Positions 6,488 to 14,958 of a stretch of DNA of 64,000 nucleotides are shown here, one piece after another. The DNA is from Polaromonas sp. AET17H-212 (GTDB lineage Bacteria > Pseudomonadota > Gammaproteobacteria > Burkholderiales > Burkholderiaceae_C), in NCBI RefSeq assembly GCF_002379085.1, contig NZ_NBZW01000018.1, positions 28,114 through 92,113 on the forward strand, read 5' to 3'. Numbering within the stretch: position 1 is the stretch's first letter; the number at the start of each line of letters is the position of its first letter. A program made the position numbers and the translations under genes. The notes beneath the pieces were generated by a model that was given only the letters and a program-made list of their open reading frames with translations, made no database searches and was not told the origin of the DNA.

Positions 6488-8764
6488 ATGAAAAACAACA
6501 ACATGCTGTGGCGCTGGCTCGGCTTCATCTTTGTCCTGTCGTTTGGGGCCCTGGGTTACCTCGGCGTGCAGATCTACCTGACAGCCCCGCCCATCCCCAA
6601 GGCCGTCGTCACCACCTCGGGCGAGCTTCTTTTCACCGGCGAGCAGGTCCAGAAAGGCCAGCAGGTCTGGCTGGCCAGCGGCGGCCAGCAACAAGGCAGC
6701 GTCTGGGGCCACGGCGCCTATCTGGCGCCGGACTGGTCGGCCGACTGGCTGCACCGGGAAGCAACGGCGCTCCAGACCATCCATACGCAGGCCTTGCGCA
6801 AGGATCCGTCAGCCATCACAGCGTCCGACCGCGGCGCGGTCGATGCTGCGCTGAAGGAGGAAATGCGGCGCAACACCTACGACCCCACCAGCGAAACTGT
6901 CACCGTGTCACGCGACCGTGCACAGGCGATCCGCGAAGTGGCGGGTCACTACAACGCCCTGTTCGGCAGCGACGTGCTGCTGGACAAGCTGCGTGACCAG
7001 TACGCGATGACGGGCAACCTGCTGCCGGATGCGGCAGATCGCCAGGCCCTCGCAGCCTTCTTCTTCTGGACGTCCTGGGCCGCGACCACCGACCGGCCCG
7101 GCGAGGAAAACCTGTCTTACACCAGCAACTGGCCGCATGAGCCCCTGGTGGGCAACAAGATGACCGACTCGGCCGCGATCTGGTCGATGGTCAGCATCGT
7201 CCTGCTGCTCGGTGCCATTGCCGCCATGTTGTGGCTGCACGGCAGCCAGCGCCATGAGCCGGAGGCCCTGCCGCCCAAGGCCGATCCTCTGCTGGGCGCG
7301 GTCGCCACCCCCTCGATGAAGGCCACGCGCAAGTACTTCTTTGCCGTGGTCGGCCTCATGCTGCTGCAGATCGCCATGGGTGTGGTCACAGCGCACTACG
7401 CCGTCGAAGGCCAGTCCTTCTTTGGCCTGCCGCTGGCCCAGGTGTTGCCTTATGTCGTGAGCCGCACGGTGCACACCCAGGTCGGCATCTTCTGGATCGC
7501 CACCGCCTGGCTGGCCACCGGTCTCTACATCGCCCCCCTGCTGTCGGGGCGGGAACCCAAGCTGCAAAAGCTCGGCGTGGACGTTCTGTTCTGGGCGCTG
7601 ATAGCCATCGTGGTCGGCTCGACCGTGACCGGCTGGCTGGGCACGCTGCAGCACCGCGGCGTGGACTTCAGCTTCTGGGTCGGCAACCAGGGGCTGGAAT
7701 TCACCAGCATGGGCCGTGTCTGGCAAATCCTGCTGTTCGTGGGTCTGCTGTTCTGGGTGTTTCTGCTCGGCCGCGCCCTCTGGCCGGCACTGAAAAAACC
7801 GTCGGAAACCCGCGGCCTGATCGCCATGGTCTTCCTGTCGGCCACCTGCATAGGCGGCTTCTACGCGACCTCGCTGACCTGGGGCCAGAACACGCACTAC
7901 TCGATGGTCGAGTACTGGCGCTGGTGGCTGGTCCACCTGTGGGTGGAGGGGTTCTTCGAGGTGTTCGCCACCGCCGTGGTTGCGCTGATCTTCACCAAGC
8001 TGGGACTGGTTCGCACCGAAAGCGCCAACCGCGCCATCATCGCCGAGACCATCGTGTTCCTGTTCGGCGGCATCCTGGGCACGCTGCATCACCTGTATTT
8101 CACCGGCACGCCCACCTCGGTGATCGCCGTCGGTGCGGTGTTCTCCGCGCTGGAAGTCGTGCCCCTGACGCTGATCGGCCTGGAAGCCCTGCAGACCTAC
8201 CGGCGCTCCCAGGCCCTGCCCTGGCTGGCTGCCTACAAATGGCCTGTCATGTGTTTTGTCGCGGTCGGCTTCTGGAACACCGTCGGCGCCGGCCTGCTCG
8301 GCTTTGCCATCAACCCGCCGGCCTCGCTTTACTATGTGCAGGGCCTGAACATGACCGCAGCCCATGGCCACGCCGCCCTGTTTGGTGTCTACGGCATGCT
8401 CGGCATCGGCCTGATGCTGTTCTGCCTGCGCGGCCTGTATGCGCGCCACCTGCATGCCGACAACATCCTCAAGCCGGCCTTCTGGAGCCTGAACATCGGC
8501 CTGGCGATGATGGTCTTCCTGTCGCTGTTGCCGGCCGGCATCTACCAGGCCTGGGCCAGCGTGAGCAAAGGACTGTGGTACGCCCGCTCGCCGGAAATCA
8601 TCCACTCCCCCGTGATGGAAACCCTGGTCTGGATGCGGGTACCCGGCGACATCCTGTTCGCCATCGGCGCGGTCCTGCTGGCCTGGTATGCCGTGCGCCT
8701 GTTGCGGCGCCCCGCGGTTCAGCCCGCCAGCGCCATCACAGCCAAGGCGGTGGCCGGTCTCTGA
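6488..8764 (+). CDS. norB: Quinol-dependent nitric oxide reductase (qNor)
   Basis: A 758-residue single-subunit NO reductase that reduces 2 NO to N2O with electrons taken directly from ubiquinol. An extended N-terminal periplasmic region (about residues 35-220; GQQVWLASGGQQQGSVWGHG) precedes the heme-copper-type 12-helix domain, as expected for qNor and not the cytochrome-c-dependent NorBC. Histidines in SRTVHTQVGIFW, WWLVHLWVEGFFEVF, GTLHHLYFTG and AAHGHAALFGVYG supply heme and FeB ligands, and the Glu residues near WVEGFFEVF are typical of the active site. Lack of a norC neighbour supports the qNor type. Control by the upstream NsrR and FNR sites is likely. Confidence 0.97.
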   Translation: MKNNNMLWRWLGFIFVLSFGALGYLGVQIYLTAPPIPKAVVTTSGELLFTGEQVQKGQQVWLASGGQQQGSVWGHGAYLAPDWSADWLHREATALQTIHTQALRKDPSAITASDRGAVDAALKEEMRRNTYDPTSETVTVSRDRAQAIREVAGHYNALFGSDVLLDKLRDQYAMTGNLLPDAADRQALAAFFFWTSWAATTDRPGEENLSYTSNWPHEPLVGNKMTDSAAIWSMVSIVLLLGAIAAMLWLHGSQRHEPEALPPKADPLLGAVATPSMKATRKYFFAVVGLMLLQIAMGVVTAHYAVEGQSFFGLPLAQVLPYVVSRTVHTQVGIFWIATAWLATGLYIAPLLSGREPKLQKLGVDVLFWALIAIVVGSTVTGWLGTLQHRGVDFSFWVGNQGLEFTSMGRVWQILLFVGLLFWVFLLGRALWPALKKPSETRGLIAMVFLSATCIGGFYATSLTWGQNTHYSMVEYWRWWLVHLWVEGFFEVFATAVVALIFTKLGLVRTESANRAIIAETIVFLFGGILGTLHHLYFTGTPTSVIAVGAVFSALEVVPLTLIGLEALQTYRRSQALPWLAAYKWPVMCFVAVGFWNTVGAGLLGFAINPPASLYYVQGLNMTAAHGHAALFGVYGMLGIGLMLFCLRGLYARHLHADNILKPAFWSLNIGLAMMVFLSLLPAGIYQAWASVSKGLWYARSPEIIHSPVMETLVWMRVPGDILFAIGAVLLAWYAVRLLRRPAVQPASAITAKAVAGL

Positions 8765-8831
8765 GCTCTCTCGCAAGGCCGGCCGTGCCGGCCTTGCGTC
8801 CTTTCCCGATTTTTTCATTGGAGTTTTCATC

Positions 8832-9083
8832 ATGAGCGAGATCCAGCCCCTCCCCAACGTCCACCCCTTCGACGCCCGCGGTGTTGCCAAACGTTTCCGC
8901 CACGCGGCCATCTTCGGCGCCCTGGAAAGCCTGCACCCCGGGGAAACCATGCGTTTCGTCAACGACCACGACCCCCTGCCGCTGCTGGGCCAACTGCAGC
9001 AGGCCTTCGGCGAAAAACTGGGCATCGCCTATGTCCGGCGCGAACCGGGGGAAATCGTGATCGACTTCCAGGTACGCGGCTGA
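8832..9083 (+). CDS. DUF2249 protein (second copy)
   Basis: An 83-residue DUF2249 domain with FDARGVAKRFRHAAIFGALE, GETMRFVNDHDPLPLL and IVIDFQVRG. It shares the LxxGETxxxxNDHDPxPL core with the 6160 protein but has no cysteine tail. It begins 67 bp after norB behind a GGAG-type ribosome site (TTGGAGTTTTC) and is followed 17 bp later by nsrR. The paired copies flanking norB may be partners or successive members of one relay; that is inference, and no enzymatic role is known. Confidence 0.85.
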   Translation: MSEIQPLPNVHPFDARGVAKRFRHAAIFGALESLHPGETMRFVNDHDPLPLLGQLQQAFGEKLGIAYVRREPGEIVIDFQVRG

Positions 9084-9100
9084 GGCCTTACATTCACCCC

Positions 9101-9571
9101 ATGAAACTCACCGCCTTTACCGACTACAGCTTGCGTGTGCTGATCTACCTGGCCGCGCAGCCCCAGAAACGCGCCACGATTGCCGAAATCGCGGCCTCTT
9201 TCGACGTGTCGGAAAACCATCTGACCAAGGTGGTGCACCTGCTCGGTAAAAGCGGCTGGCTGGCCAATGTGCGCGGCAAGGGCGGCGGGCTCGAACTGGC
9301 CATGCCGCCCGAACTGGTCGGTGTCGGCGCGGTGGTGCGCCAGACCGAGGGCGCGGCGGTGGTGGCCGAATGTTTTTCTGATGAGGCCAACCACTGCGCG
9401 ATCACACGCATCTGCCGGCTGCGGGGTGTGCTCGGTGAAGCGGTCGAGGCCTTCTATGCCGTGCTGGACCGCTACACCCTGGCCGACCTGGTCCAGAACC
9501 GCCAGGCGCTGGCCAAGGTGCTGTTTATCGACAGGACCGCGCCCACGCCGGCGGCAAAACGCGCCGTCTGA
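9101..9571 (+). CDS. nsrR: NsrR, Rrf2-family nitric-oxide-sensing repressor
   Basis: A 156-residue Rrf2-family regulator starting MKLTAFTDYSLRVLIYLAA, the standard NsrR N-terminus with its winged helix (SENHLTKVVHLL). Three cysteines, C91, C99 and C105 (in ECFSDEANHC and RICRLRGVL), match the Fe-S ligand region of NsrR, with a slightly longer first spacing than in enteric NsrR. NO destroys the cluster and releases the repressor from DNA. An NsrR-like operator lies at 6097-6119 before the operon, so autogenous control of the whole nor unit is likely. IscR is excluded by the C-terminus and context. Confidence 0.93.
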   Translation: MKLTAFTDYSLRVLIYLAAQPQKRATIAEIAASFDVSENHLTKVVHLLGKSGWLANVRGKGGGLELAMPPELVGVGAVVRQTEGAAVVAECFSDEANHCAITRICRLRGVLGEAVEAFYAVLDRYTLADLVQNRQALAKVLFIDRTAPTPAAKRAV

Positions 9572-9591
9572 GCGCTGATACCTAAGCTGCC

Positions 9592-9930
9592 ATGACTGAG
9601 CCCAAAGCGCCCTTTCCCTACGAAGGCCCTGAGGCACTGCGCCAGCCCCTGGTGGCGGCACTGACGCGGGTGGTCGACCCGGAGGTCGCCATGAGCATCG
9701 TTGATGTCGGGCTCATCTATGGCGTCACCGTAACCGACGAGAAACTGCATGTCCGGCTGACCATGACATCCGCCGCATGCCCGGTCGCCGATCTCATCAT
9801 CGACGAGGTCGAGACCGAACTGGACCGCGTGGCGCCGCCGGACTTGCTGATTGAAGTTGAACTGGTGTGGGAGCCGCCCTGGTCCGCCGACCGGATGAGC
9901 GAGCGCGCCAGGCGCTTCATGCAGTGGTGA
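9592..9930 (+). CDS. DUF59/MIP18-family Fe-S assembly-type protein
   Basis: A 112-residue protein with the DUF59 (MIP18/SufT-like) fold: VVDPEVAMSIVDVGLIYGV near the N-terminus, then LTMTSAACPVADLI with the conserved reactive cysteine, and a C-terminal VWEPPWSADRMSERAR. Members help assemble or repair Fe-S clusters. Encoded 20 bp after nsrR, it could repair Fe-S centres hit by NO (NsrR itself, or UbiU/UbiV); this is inference. Its stop codon overlaps the GTG start of the next gene (GTGA). Confidence 0.88.
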   Translation: MTEPKAPFPYEGPEALRQPLVAALTRVVDPEVAMSIVDVGLIYGVTVTDEKLHVRLTMTSAACPVADLIIDEVETELDRVAPPDLLIEVELVWEPPWSADRMSERARRFMQW

Positions 9931-11093
9931 ACACATCGCGCCGACCCAGGCAAGCGCAACGCCAGACGACGCCGCGGTGGATCACCCTGGCCGTGCGGCC
10001 GCTGCTGCTGGCAGGGGTCGCGCTGTCGCTGCTGGCCGGCATTGCAGGCGGCCTGCTGCGCGTGGGCGTCGTCCTTCCCGCCCTGCCGGATGCCCTCTGG
10101 CCTGGCCAGGCCGCGCTGGCCCATGCGGCGCTGATGATCTGCGGTTTTCTCGGCACCGTGATCGGCATCGAACGGGCCGTGGCCGTCAAGCTGCGCGCCG
10201 CTTTCCTGGCACCGCTGGCCTCGGGTGCAGGGGGCGCGCTCCTGCTGCTGGGTCAGCCCGGGCCGGGCGCGTGGCTGGGCGTGGCCGCTGCGGCCATCTT
10301 CACCGCGGTCAACATTGTGATCGTGCGGCGCCAGCGCGCCGCCCACACCTGGCTGCTGCTGGTCGCCGCGGGCGCGTGGCTGGCCGGCAACCTGCTGTTC
10401 GCCACGGGCCAAGGCAGCATTGCGACGCTGCCCTGGTGGTTCGCCTTTCTCGTGATGACCATCGCCGCCGAGCGCCTGGAAATGACGCGGCTGATGCGCC
10501 GGCGCCCCGCCGCGGAGCTGTCGCTGCAGGCCGTGCTGGTGGCGCTGCTCGCGGGCGCGGCCTGGTCGGCCCTGGCGCCGGTTGCCGGCGGGCTGCTGTA
10601 CGGCGCAGCGCTGACCCTGCTGGCGCTGTGGCTGGCGGTCTTCGACATCGCCCGCCACACCGTCCGGGCGCACGGCCTCAGCCGTTATATGGCGGTTTGC
10701 CTGCTCGGCGGCTACGCCTGGCTGGCGGTGGCCGGGGTTGCGTGGGCGGGCACCGCCCTGGGCCTGCCGCTGCGCGACGCCGCACTGCATGCCCTCGGCC
10801 TGGGCTTCATCGTCAGCATGATGATGGGCCATGCACCGGTGATCCTGCCGGCCATTGCGCGCATCAAGCTGCAGTTCGGCGCCTTTTTCTACGTGCCGCT
10901 TACCGTGTTGCACCTCTCCCTGCTGCTGCGCCTGGTCGCCGGGATGGCAGGTGACCCGCTGCGCAGCACCGGCGCCGCCCTCAATGCTGCCGCGATAGCG
11001 CTGTTTGCGGCCACCATCGCCGGCGCCGCGATAGCCTGGCGTATCCATCATGGCGGGCCCGACGCCCTGCCCCACCAAAAGACCGACCCATGA
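9927..11093 (+). CDS. Polytopic membrane protein, NnrS-associated
   Basis: A 388-residue protein of about 12 hydrophobic helices. No ATG suits; the GTG at 9927 (start VNTSRRPRQAQR) overlaps the preceding stop and gives a basic cytoplasmic leader before the first helix. A histidine-bearing helix HALGLGFIVSMMMGHAPVIL recalls the haem- and metal-binding helices of the NnrS and heme-copper-like families. The gene is coupled to nnrS by an ATGA overlap. I do not recognise a named family with certainty; it is best described as an NnrS-like or NnrS-partner protein in the NO-stress operon. Confidence 0.75.
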   Translation: MNTSRRPRQAQRQTTPRWITLAVRPLLLAGVALSLLAGIAGGLLRVGVVLPALPDALWPGQAALAHAALMICGFLGTVIGIERAVAVKLRAAFLAPLASGAGGALLLLGQPGPGAWLGVAAAAIFTAVNIVIVRRQRAAHTWLLLVAAGAWLAGNLLFATGQGSIATLPWWFAFLVMTIAAERLEMTRLMRRRPAAELSLQAVLVALLAGAAWSALAPVAGGLLYGAALTLLALWLAVFDIARHTVRAHGLSRYMAVCLLGGYAWLAVAGVAWAGTALGLPLRDAALHALGLGFIVSMMMGHAPVILPAIARIKLQFGAFFYVPLTVLHLSLLLRLVAGMAGDPLRSTGAALNAAAIALFAATIAGAAIAWRIHHGGPDALPHQKTDP

Positions 11094-12280
11094 CTCCCCT
11101 CATCGCAGAACCTCCCCGCCCTTCGCCGGCCCCCGCCGGCTGGGCGCTCTGGGACCTCGGCTTTCGTCCGTTTTACCTGCTGGCCAGCACCTTCGCCGCC
11201 CTGTCAATTGGGCTGTGGGCGTTGCAATTTTCCGGCTGGCTGGGCCTGCCCTACCTGCAGGGGCCGATGTGGCACGCCCACGAGATGCTGTTCGGCTTTG
11301 CACTGGCCGTGGTCGTCGGTTTCCTGTTCACGGCCGGGCGCAACTGGTCGAACCGGCCGACCCCCACCGGCTGGCCCCTGGCCGCGCTGGCCGCCCTGTG
11401 GGTCGCGGGCCGGGTCCTGGTACTCACGCCTTTCGGCTGGGCCGCGCTACTGGCCAATGTCGCATTCCCGCTCGCGGCCGCCATCGCGCTGGCGATTCCC
11501 TTCATCGCCGCGCGCAATCGCCGCAACTACTTTTTTGTCGGTCTGTTGCTGCTGATGTCGGTAGCCGTGCTCGGCATTCACCTGGCCCAACTCGGCGTCA
11601 TGCAGCTTCCAGGCTGGGTCGGCATCCAGCTTGCCCTCGATATCATGCTGTTCATCATGGCCGTGATGGGCGGCCGGGTGATTCCCATGTTCACCAACAA
11701 CGGTGTCCCGGGCGCCAATGCCACGCGCCTGCCCCTGCTGGAGAAAGCCGCGCTGGGCAGCGTGCTGGTGCTGCTGCTGGCCGACGCCGTGCAACTGCAC
11801 GGCGTGTGGCTGGCCGCCGTGGCTGGCGCATGCGCGCTTGCCCACCTTGCCCGCTGGAGCCTGTGGCGCCCCTGGAAGACAGGGCGCGCGCCGCTGGTCT
11901 GGGTATTGCAGGTCGCCTACTTCTGGATCCCGGTGCATCTCGTGCTGCGCGCCCTGGCAGCGGCGGGATGGGTGGCCCCTTCGCTGGCCACGCATGCGCT
12001 GACGGTGGGTGCCATCGGCGGCCTCATCATCGGCATGATGACGCGTACCGCACGCGGCCACACTGGCCGGCCCTTGCGGGCCGACCGCAGCGATGTGGCC
12101 TGTTATGTCCTTGTCCTGCTCGCGGCGCTGGTCCGCGTGTTCGTGCCGCTCGCTGCCCCGGCCTGGATCATCGAGGCCACGTTGGGATCGGCCGCACTGT
12201 GGTCTGCCGGCTTCGCGCTCTATGCCGTGCGCTACTGGCCGGTGCTGACACGGCCGCGTATTGACGGACAGGCCGGCTGA
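11090..12280 (+). CDS. nnrS: NnrS family haem-copper membrane protein
   Basis: A 396-residue 12-helix NnrS protein. Characteristic parts are LGFRPFYLLASTFAAL at the start, GPMWHAHEMLFGFALAVVVGFLFTAGRNW with the conserved His pair, RVIPMFTNNGVPG in the middle and GLIIGMMTRTARGHTGRPL near the end. NnrS binds haem and copper and protects cells from nitrosative stress, including damage to labile iron; it is not itself an NO reductase. The start overlaps the preceding stop by 4 bp. Placement downstream of nsrR in a same-strand run implies NO induction. Confidence 0.93.
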   Translation: MTPLIAEPPRPSPAPAGWALWDLGFRPFYLLASTFAALSIGLWALQFSGWLGLPYLQGPMWHAHEMLFGFALAVVVGFLFTAGRNWSNRPTPTGWPLAALAALWVAGRVLVLTPFGWAALLANVAFPLAAAIALAIPFIAARNRRNYFFVGLLLLMSVAVLGIHLAQLGVMQLPGWVGIQLALDIMLFIMAVMGGRVIPMFTNNGVPGANATRLPLLEKAALGSVLVLLLADAVQLHGVWLAAVAGACALAHLARWSLWRPWKTGRAPLVWVLQVAYFWIPVHLVLRALAAAGWVAPSLATHALTVGAIGGLIIGMMTRTARGHTGRPLRADRSDVACYVLVLLAALVRVFVPLAAPAWIIEATLGSAALWSAGFALYAVRYWPVLTRPRIDGQAG

Positions 12281-12317
12281 CCGCGGGCACTTTACCCGCC
12301 GGGCGCAAAATGGGGCC

Positions 12318-13163
12318 ATGAAACCACCCAAGCGACTGCAGTCATTGATCGAAGAAGGCCTGATCGACACCGTGGTGCGGCAGTTGATGAGCGGCAAGGA
12401 AGCCATGGTCTACGTCGTGCGCTGTGGTGACGACACGCGCTGCGCCAAGATTTACAAGGAAGCCGACCAGCGCAGCTTCCGGCAGGCGGTGGACTACACC
12501 GAAAACCGCAAGGTCAAGAACACGCGCCAGGCGCGTGCGATGGCCAAGGGGACCCGCTTTGGCCGGCAGGCAGCCGAGGCGGCCTGGCAAAGCGCCGAAG
12601 TCGACGCACTGTACCGCCTGGCCGCCGCCGGTGTGCGCGTGCCCACACCGCACAACTTCTGCGACGGCGTGCTGCTGATGGAGCTGGTGACCGACGAACA
12701 TGGCGACGCGGCGCCGCGCCTGAACGATGTGGAGTTCACGCCGGAGCAGGCACGCCTGCACCATGCCACGCTGCTCACGGAGGTGGTGCGCATGTTGTGT
12801 GCCGGCGTCGTGCACGGCGACCTGTCCGAGTTCAATGTGCTGCTGGCCGCGGACGGGCCCGTCATCATCGACCTGCCGCAGGCCGTCGATGCTGCCGGCA
12901 ACAACCACGCCAGCCGCATGCTGCTGCGCGATGTCGCCAACCTGCGCGGCTTTTTCGGCCGTTTCGCGCCCGACCTGCTGGCCACCGCCTACGGCCATGA
13001 GATCTGGGACCTGTACCAGCGCGGCGTGTTGCGGCCCGATACGGTGCTCACCGGGCGTTTCGCGCACCAGCTCGGACCGGTGGACATGCGCGCCGTGATG
13101 GGCGAGATCGACGATGCGCGGGCCGAGGAAGCGGCACGCCGCCTGCGCATGCAGGCCCTGTAG
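12318..13163 (+). CDS. RIO1-family serine/threonine kinase
   Basis: A 281-residue kinase-like protein of the bacterial RIO (PA4780-like) type. It shows the nucleotide-binding GKEAMVYVV with AKIYK lysine, catalytic-loop [12 protein letters not shown] and metal-binding [10 protein letters not shown]. All are intact, so activity is expected. The start ATG at 12318 ([14 protein letters not shown]) is 37 bp after nnrS; the longer upstream frame overlaps nnrS and is not credible. Bacterial RIO substrates are largely unknown. It lies between the NO genes and the alternative oxidase, though a direct link is not shown. Confidence 0.9.
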   Translation: MKPPKRLQSLIEEGLIDTVVRQLMSGKEAMVYVVRCGDDTRCAKIYKEADQRSFRQAVDYTENRKVKNTRQARAMAKGTRFGRQAAEAAWQSAEVDALYRLAAAGVRVPTPHNFCDGVLLMELVTDEHGDAAPRLNDVEFTPEQARLHHATLLTEVVRMLCAGVVHGDLSEFNVLLAADGPVIIDLPQAVDAAGNNHASRMLLRDVANLRGFFGRFAPDLLATAYGHEIWDLYQRGVLRPDTVLTGRFAHQLGPVDMRAVMGEIDDARAEEAARRLRMQAL

Positions 13164-13254
13164 GCACACGCGGCCTGCTGCCCGACAGACAGGCGCACGC
13201 CTTTGGTGTACGGTGGTCCGCAAGGCTGCACATCCCGTGCATGCGAAGGCCCCC

Positions 13255-13884
13255 ATGAACAATCCTCACTACACACCCCGCACCTTTGGCGACCGCTTTG
13301 CCTACGCCTTTGTCCGCTTCCTGCGCTTTTTTGCCGACCTGTTTTTTGCCAAGCGCTACGGCCACCGCGCCATCGTGCTGGAAACCGTCGCCGCAGTTCC
13401 CGGCATGGTGGGGGCCACGCTGACGCACCTGCGCTGCCTGCGCCGCATCGAGGACGACAAGGGCTGGATACGCACGCTGATGGACGAGGCCGAGAACGAG
13501 CGCATGCACCTGATGACCTTCATCAAAATCGCGCAGCCCAACTGGTTTGAGCGCGGGCTGGTCATCCTGGTACAGGGGTTCTTCTACAACGCCTACTTCC
13601 TGCTGTACCTGATCGCCCCGGGCGTGGCGCACCGGGTGGTCGGGTACTTTGAGGAAGAGGCCTACACCAGCTACACCCACTACCTGGCGCTGATCGACTC
13701 GGGCGCCCATGCCAATGTGGCGGCCCCGCAGATTGCCAAGGACTACTGGAAGCTGCCCGCCGACGCAACCTTGCGGGACGTGGTGCTGGCCGTGCGGGAA
13801 GACGAGGCGGGGCACCGCGACGTGAACCACGGTTTTGCCAATGCGCTGCATGGCGGCGGTGCGCAGCAGCGCGCCGCCGGCTGA
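13255..13884 (+). CDS. aox: Alternative oxidase (cyanide-insensitive ubiquinol oxidase)
   Basis: A 209-residue di-iron alternative oxidase. All ligand motifs are present: E43 in [12 protein letters not shown]82 and H85 in NERMHLM, the [13 protein letters not shown] helix around E134, and E184/H187 in [11 protein letters not shown]. The enzyme oxidises ubiquinol with O2 to water without pumping protons and resists NO and cyanide. The protein is short because bacterial AOX lacks the plant regulatory N-terminus. It starts at the ATG at 13255, 91 bp after the RIO kinase gene. No NsrR palindrome was seen immediately upstream, so it is either read through from the nor operon or separately controlled. 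Confidence 0.95.
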   Translation: MNNPHYTPRTFGDRFAYAFVRFLRFFADLFFAKRYGHRAIVLETVAAVPGMVGATLTHLRCLRRIEDDKGWIRTLMDEAENERMHLMTFIKIAQPNWFERGLVILVQGFFYNAYFLLYLIAPGVAHRVVGYFEEEAYTSYTHYLALIDSGAHANVAAPQIAKDYWKLPADATLRDVVLAVREDEAGHRDVNHGFANALHGGGAQQRAAG

Positions 13885-13903
13885 GAAGGGTTCTCCGGGC
13901 GTG

Positions 13904-14776
13904 TCAGCGCACCGGGTTTTCCAGGCTGCCGATCCCGTCGATTTCCACCCGCACCACATCACCGGCCTGGAGGTACTTCGGCGGCTTGAAGCCAATACCG
14001 ACACCGACCGGCGTGCCGGTGGCGATCACGTCACCGGGGTAGAGCGTGATGCCGGCCGAGAGGGTTTCGATCAGTTTGGGAATGTCAAAGATCAGGTCCG
14101 CGGTTGAGGCGTTCTGGCGTTCCTCGCCATTGACATAGCAGCGCACCCCGGTTTTGGTACCGTCCAGTTCGTCGGCACTCACCAGCCACGGACCCATGGG
14201 GCAGAAGGTGTCGAACGATTTGCCCATGTGCCATTGCTGGTGACGGCCTTGCCAGTCGCGCGCAGTGATGTCGTTGAGGATGGTGTAGCCCCAGACATGG
14301 GCCATCGCGTCTTTCGCGGCAATGCCCTTGCCGCCGCGTCCGATGATGACGGCCAGTTCGGCCTCGTAATCGATCGCCATGGAAACCGCCGGCATCTCGA
14401 TGGCGGCGCCGGGACCGACCACGGATTCCGGCACCTTGGTGAAGATGATGGGGTCGGCAGGAATGTCACCGCCCGATTTGGCGCTGCTGTCAAAGCCGCT
14501 GCCGGCAAACTCTTTCGCGTGCGCAAAGTAGTTTTTCCCGACACAGAAAATATTCCGGCGCGGCCTGGGCAGCGGGGCGACGATCTGCACCTCATGGAGG
14601 GCGAGGGCGGGCAACAGGGCCGGCAGGGTGTCGCCACGCGCCTGCATCTCGATCAGCGCCTGCGCCCCCAGGTCGCTCTGCGCTTCGGGCAGATCAAAGG
14701 GCTGGACGTGCTGGAGGTCGGCGGACACCAGACCCACACCGGACCGGCCATTGAGGCGGTAGGCAACAATTTTCAT
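13904..14776 (-). CDS. Fumarylacetoacetate hydrolase family protein
   Basis: A 290-residue FAH-superfamily enzyme. Visible are the IFCVGKNYFAHAKEF segment, the metal-binding DYEAELAVIIGRGGKGI, NDITARDWQGR and the C-terminal YPGDVIATGTPVGVG signature. Such proteins cleave C-C bonds or decarboxylate or hydrate keto-acids in aromatic and sugar-acid breakdown. The exact substrate cannot be told; 2-hydroxyhepta-2,4-diene-1,7-dioate isomerase-like or acylpyruvase-like activities are possible. It is transcribed divergently from a Bug/TctC gene, with a 182-bp shared spacer holding a GCATGC-centred palindrome. Confidence 0.92.
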   Translation of the reverse strand: MKIVAYRLNGRSGVGLVSADLQHVQPFDLPEAQSDLGAQALIEMQARGDTLPALLPALALHEVQIVAPLPRPRRNIFCVGKNYFAHAKEFAGSGFDSSAKSGGDIPADPIIFTKVPESVVGPGAAIEMPAVSMAIDYEAELAVIIGRGGKGIAAKDAMAHVWGYTILNDITARDWQGRHQQWHMGKSFDTFCPMGPWLVSADELDGTKTGVRCYVNGEERQNASTADLIFDIPKLIETLSAGITLYPGDVIATGTPVGVGIGFKPPKYLQAGDVVRVEIDGIGSLENPVR

Positions 14777-14889
14777 GGCGCTGTCTCTCTTTGTTTTTGC
14801 CCGGCAGGAAGGTGCCGCGGCGGTTGCGGAAGCAGGAGCCTGGGGACAGACTCCTAGGGATTGCGATTACCCAAAAATTTCAGGCGGAT

Positions 14890-14903
14890 GTTAGCATGCA
14901 AAC
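14890..14903. promoter_or_regulatory. Candidate operator palindrome between FAH and TctC genes
   Basis: GTTAGCATGCAAAC is an almost perfect palindrome around GCATGC (12 of 14 positions). It lies 114 bp upstream of the divergent FAH gene and 56 bp before the TctC start. Its position suggests a regulator site, but no regulator gene is adjacent. A 6-bp stem GCGGGT/ACCCGC follows at 14916-14932 in the likely leader of the TctC gene. Confidence 0.3.
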
Positions 14904-14958
14904 CATAAAAAGTGCGCGGGTTGTCGACCCGCCGCAGATCAACCCTCAGGAGACAAAC

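Noticed and set aside
6908..9025. 705-codon minus-strand open frame opposite norB
   Set aside because: It is the antisense of the qNor gene. The translation is rich in Gln, His, Arg and Gly without domain signatures; high GC content leaves such frames open.
9717..11078. 453-codon minus-strand open frame
   Set aside because: Antisense of the 12-helix membrane protein; composition is an artefact of GC-rich codons.
13164..13254. NsrR site before aox
   Set aside because: Only an isolated TGCATGCG is seen; no second half-site at the correct spacing.
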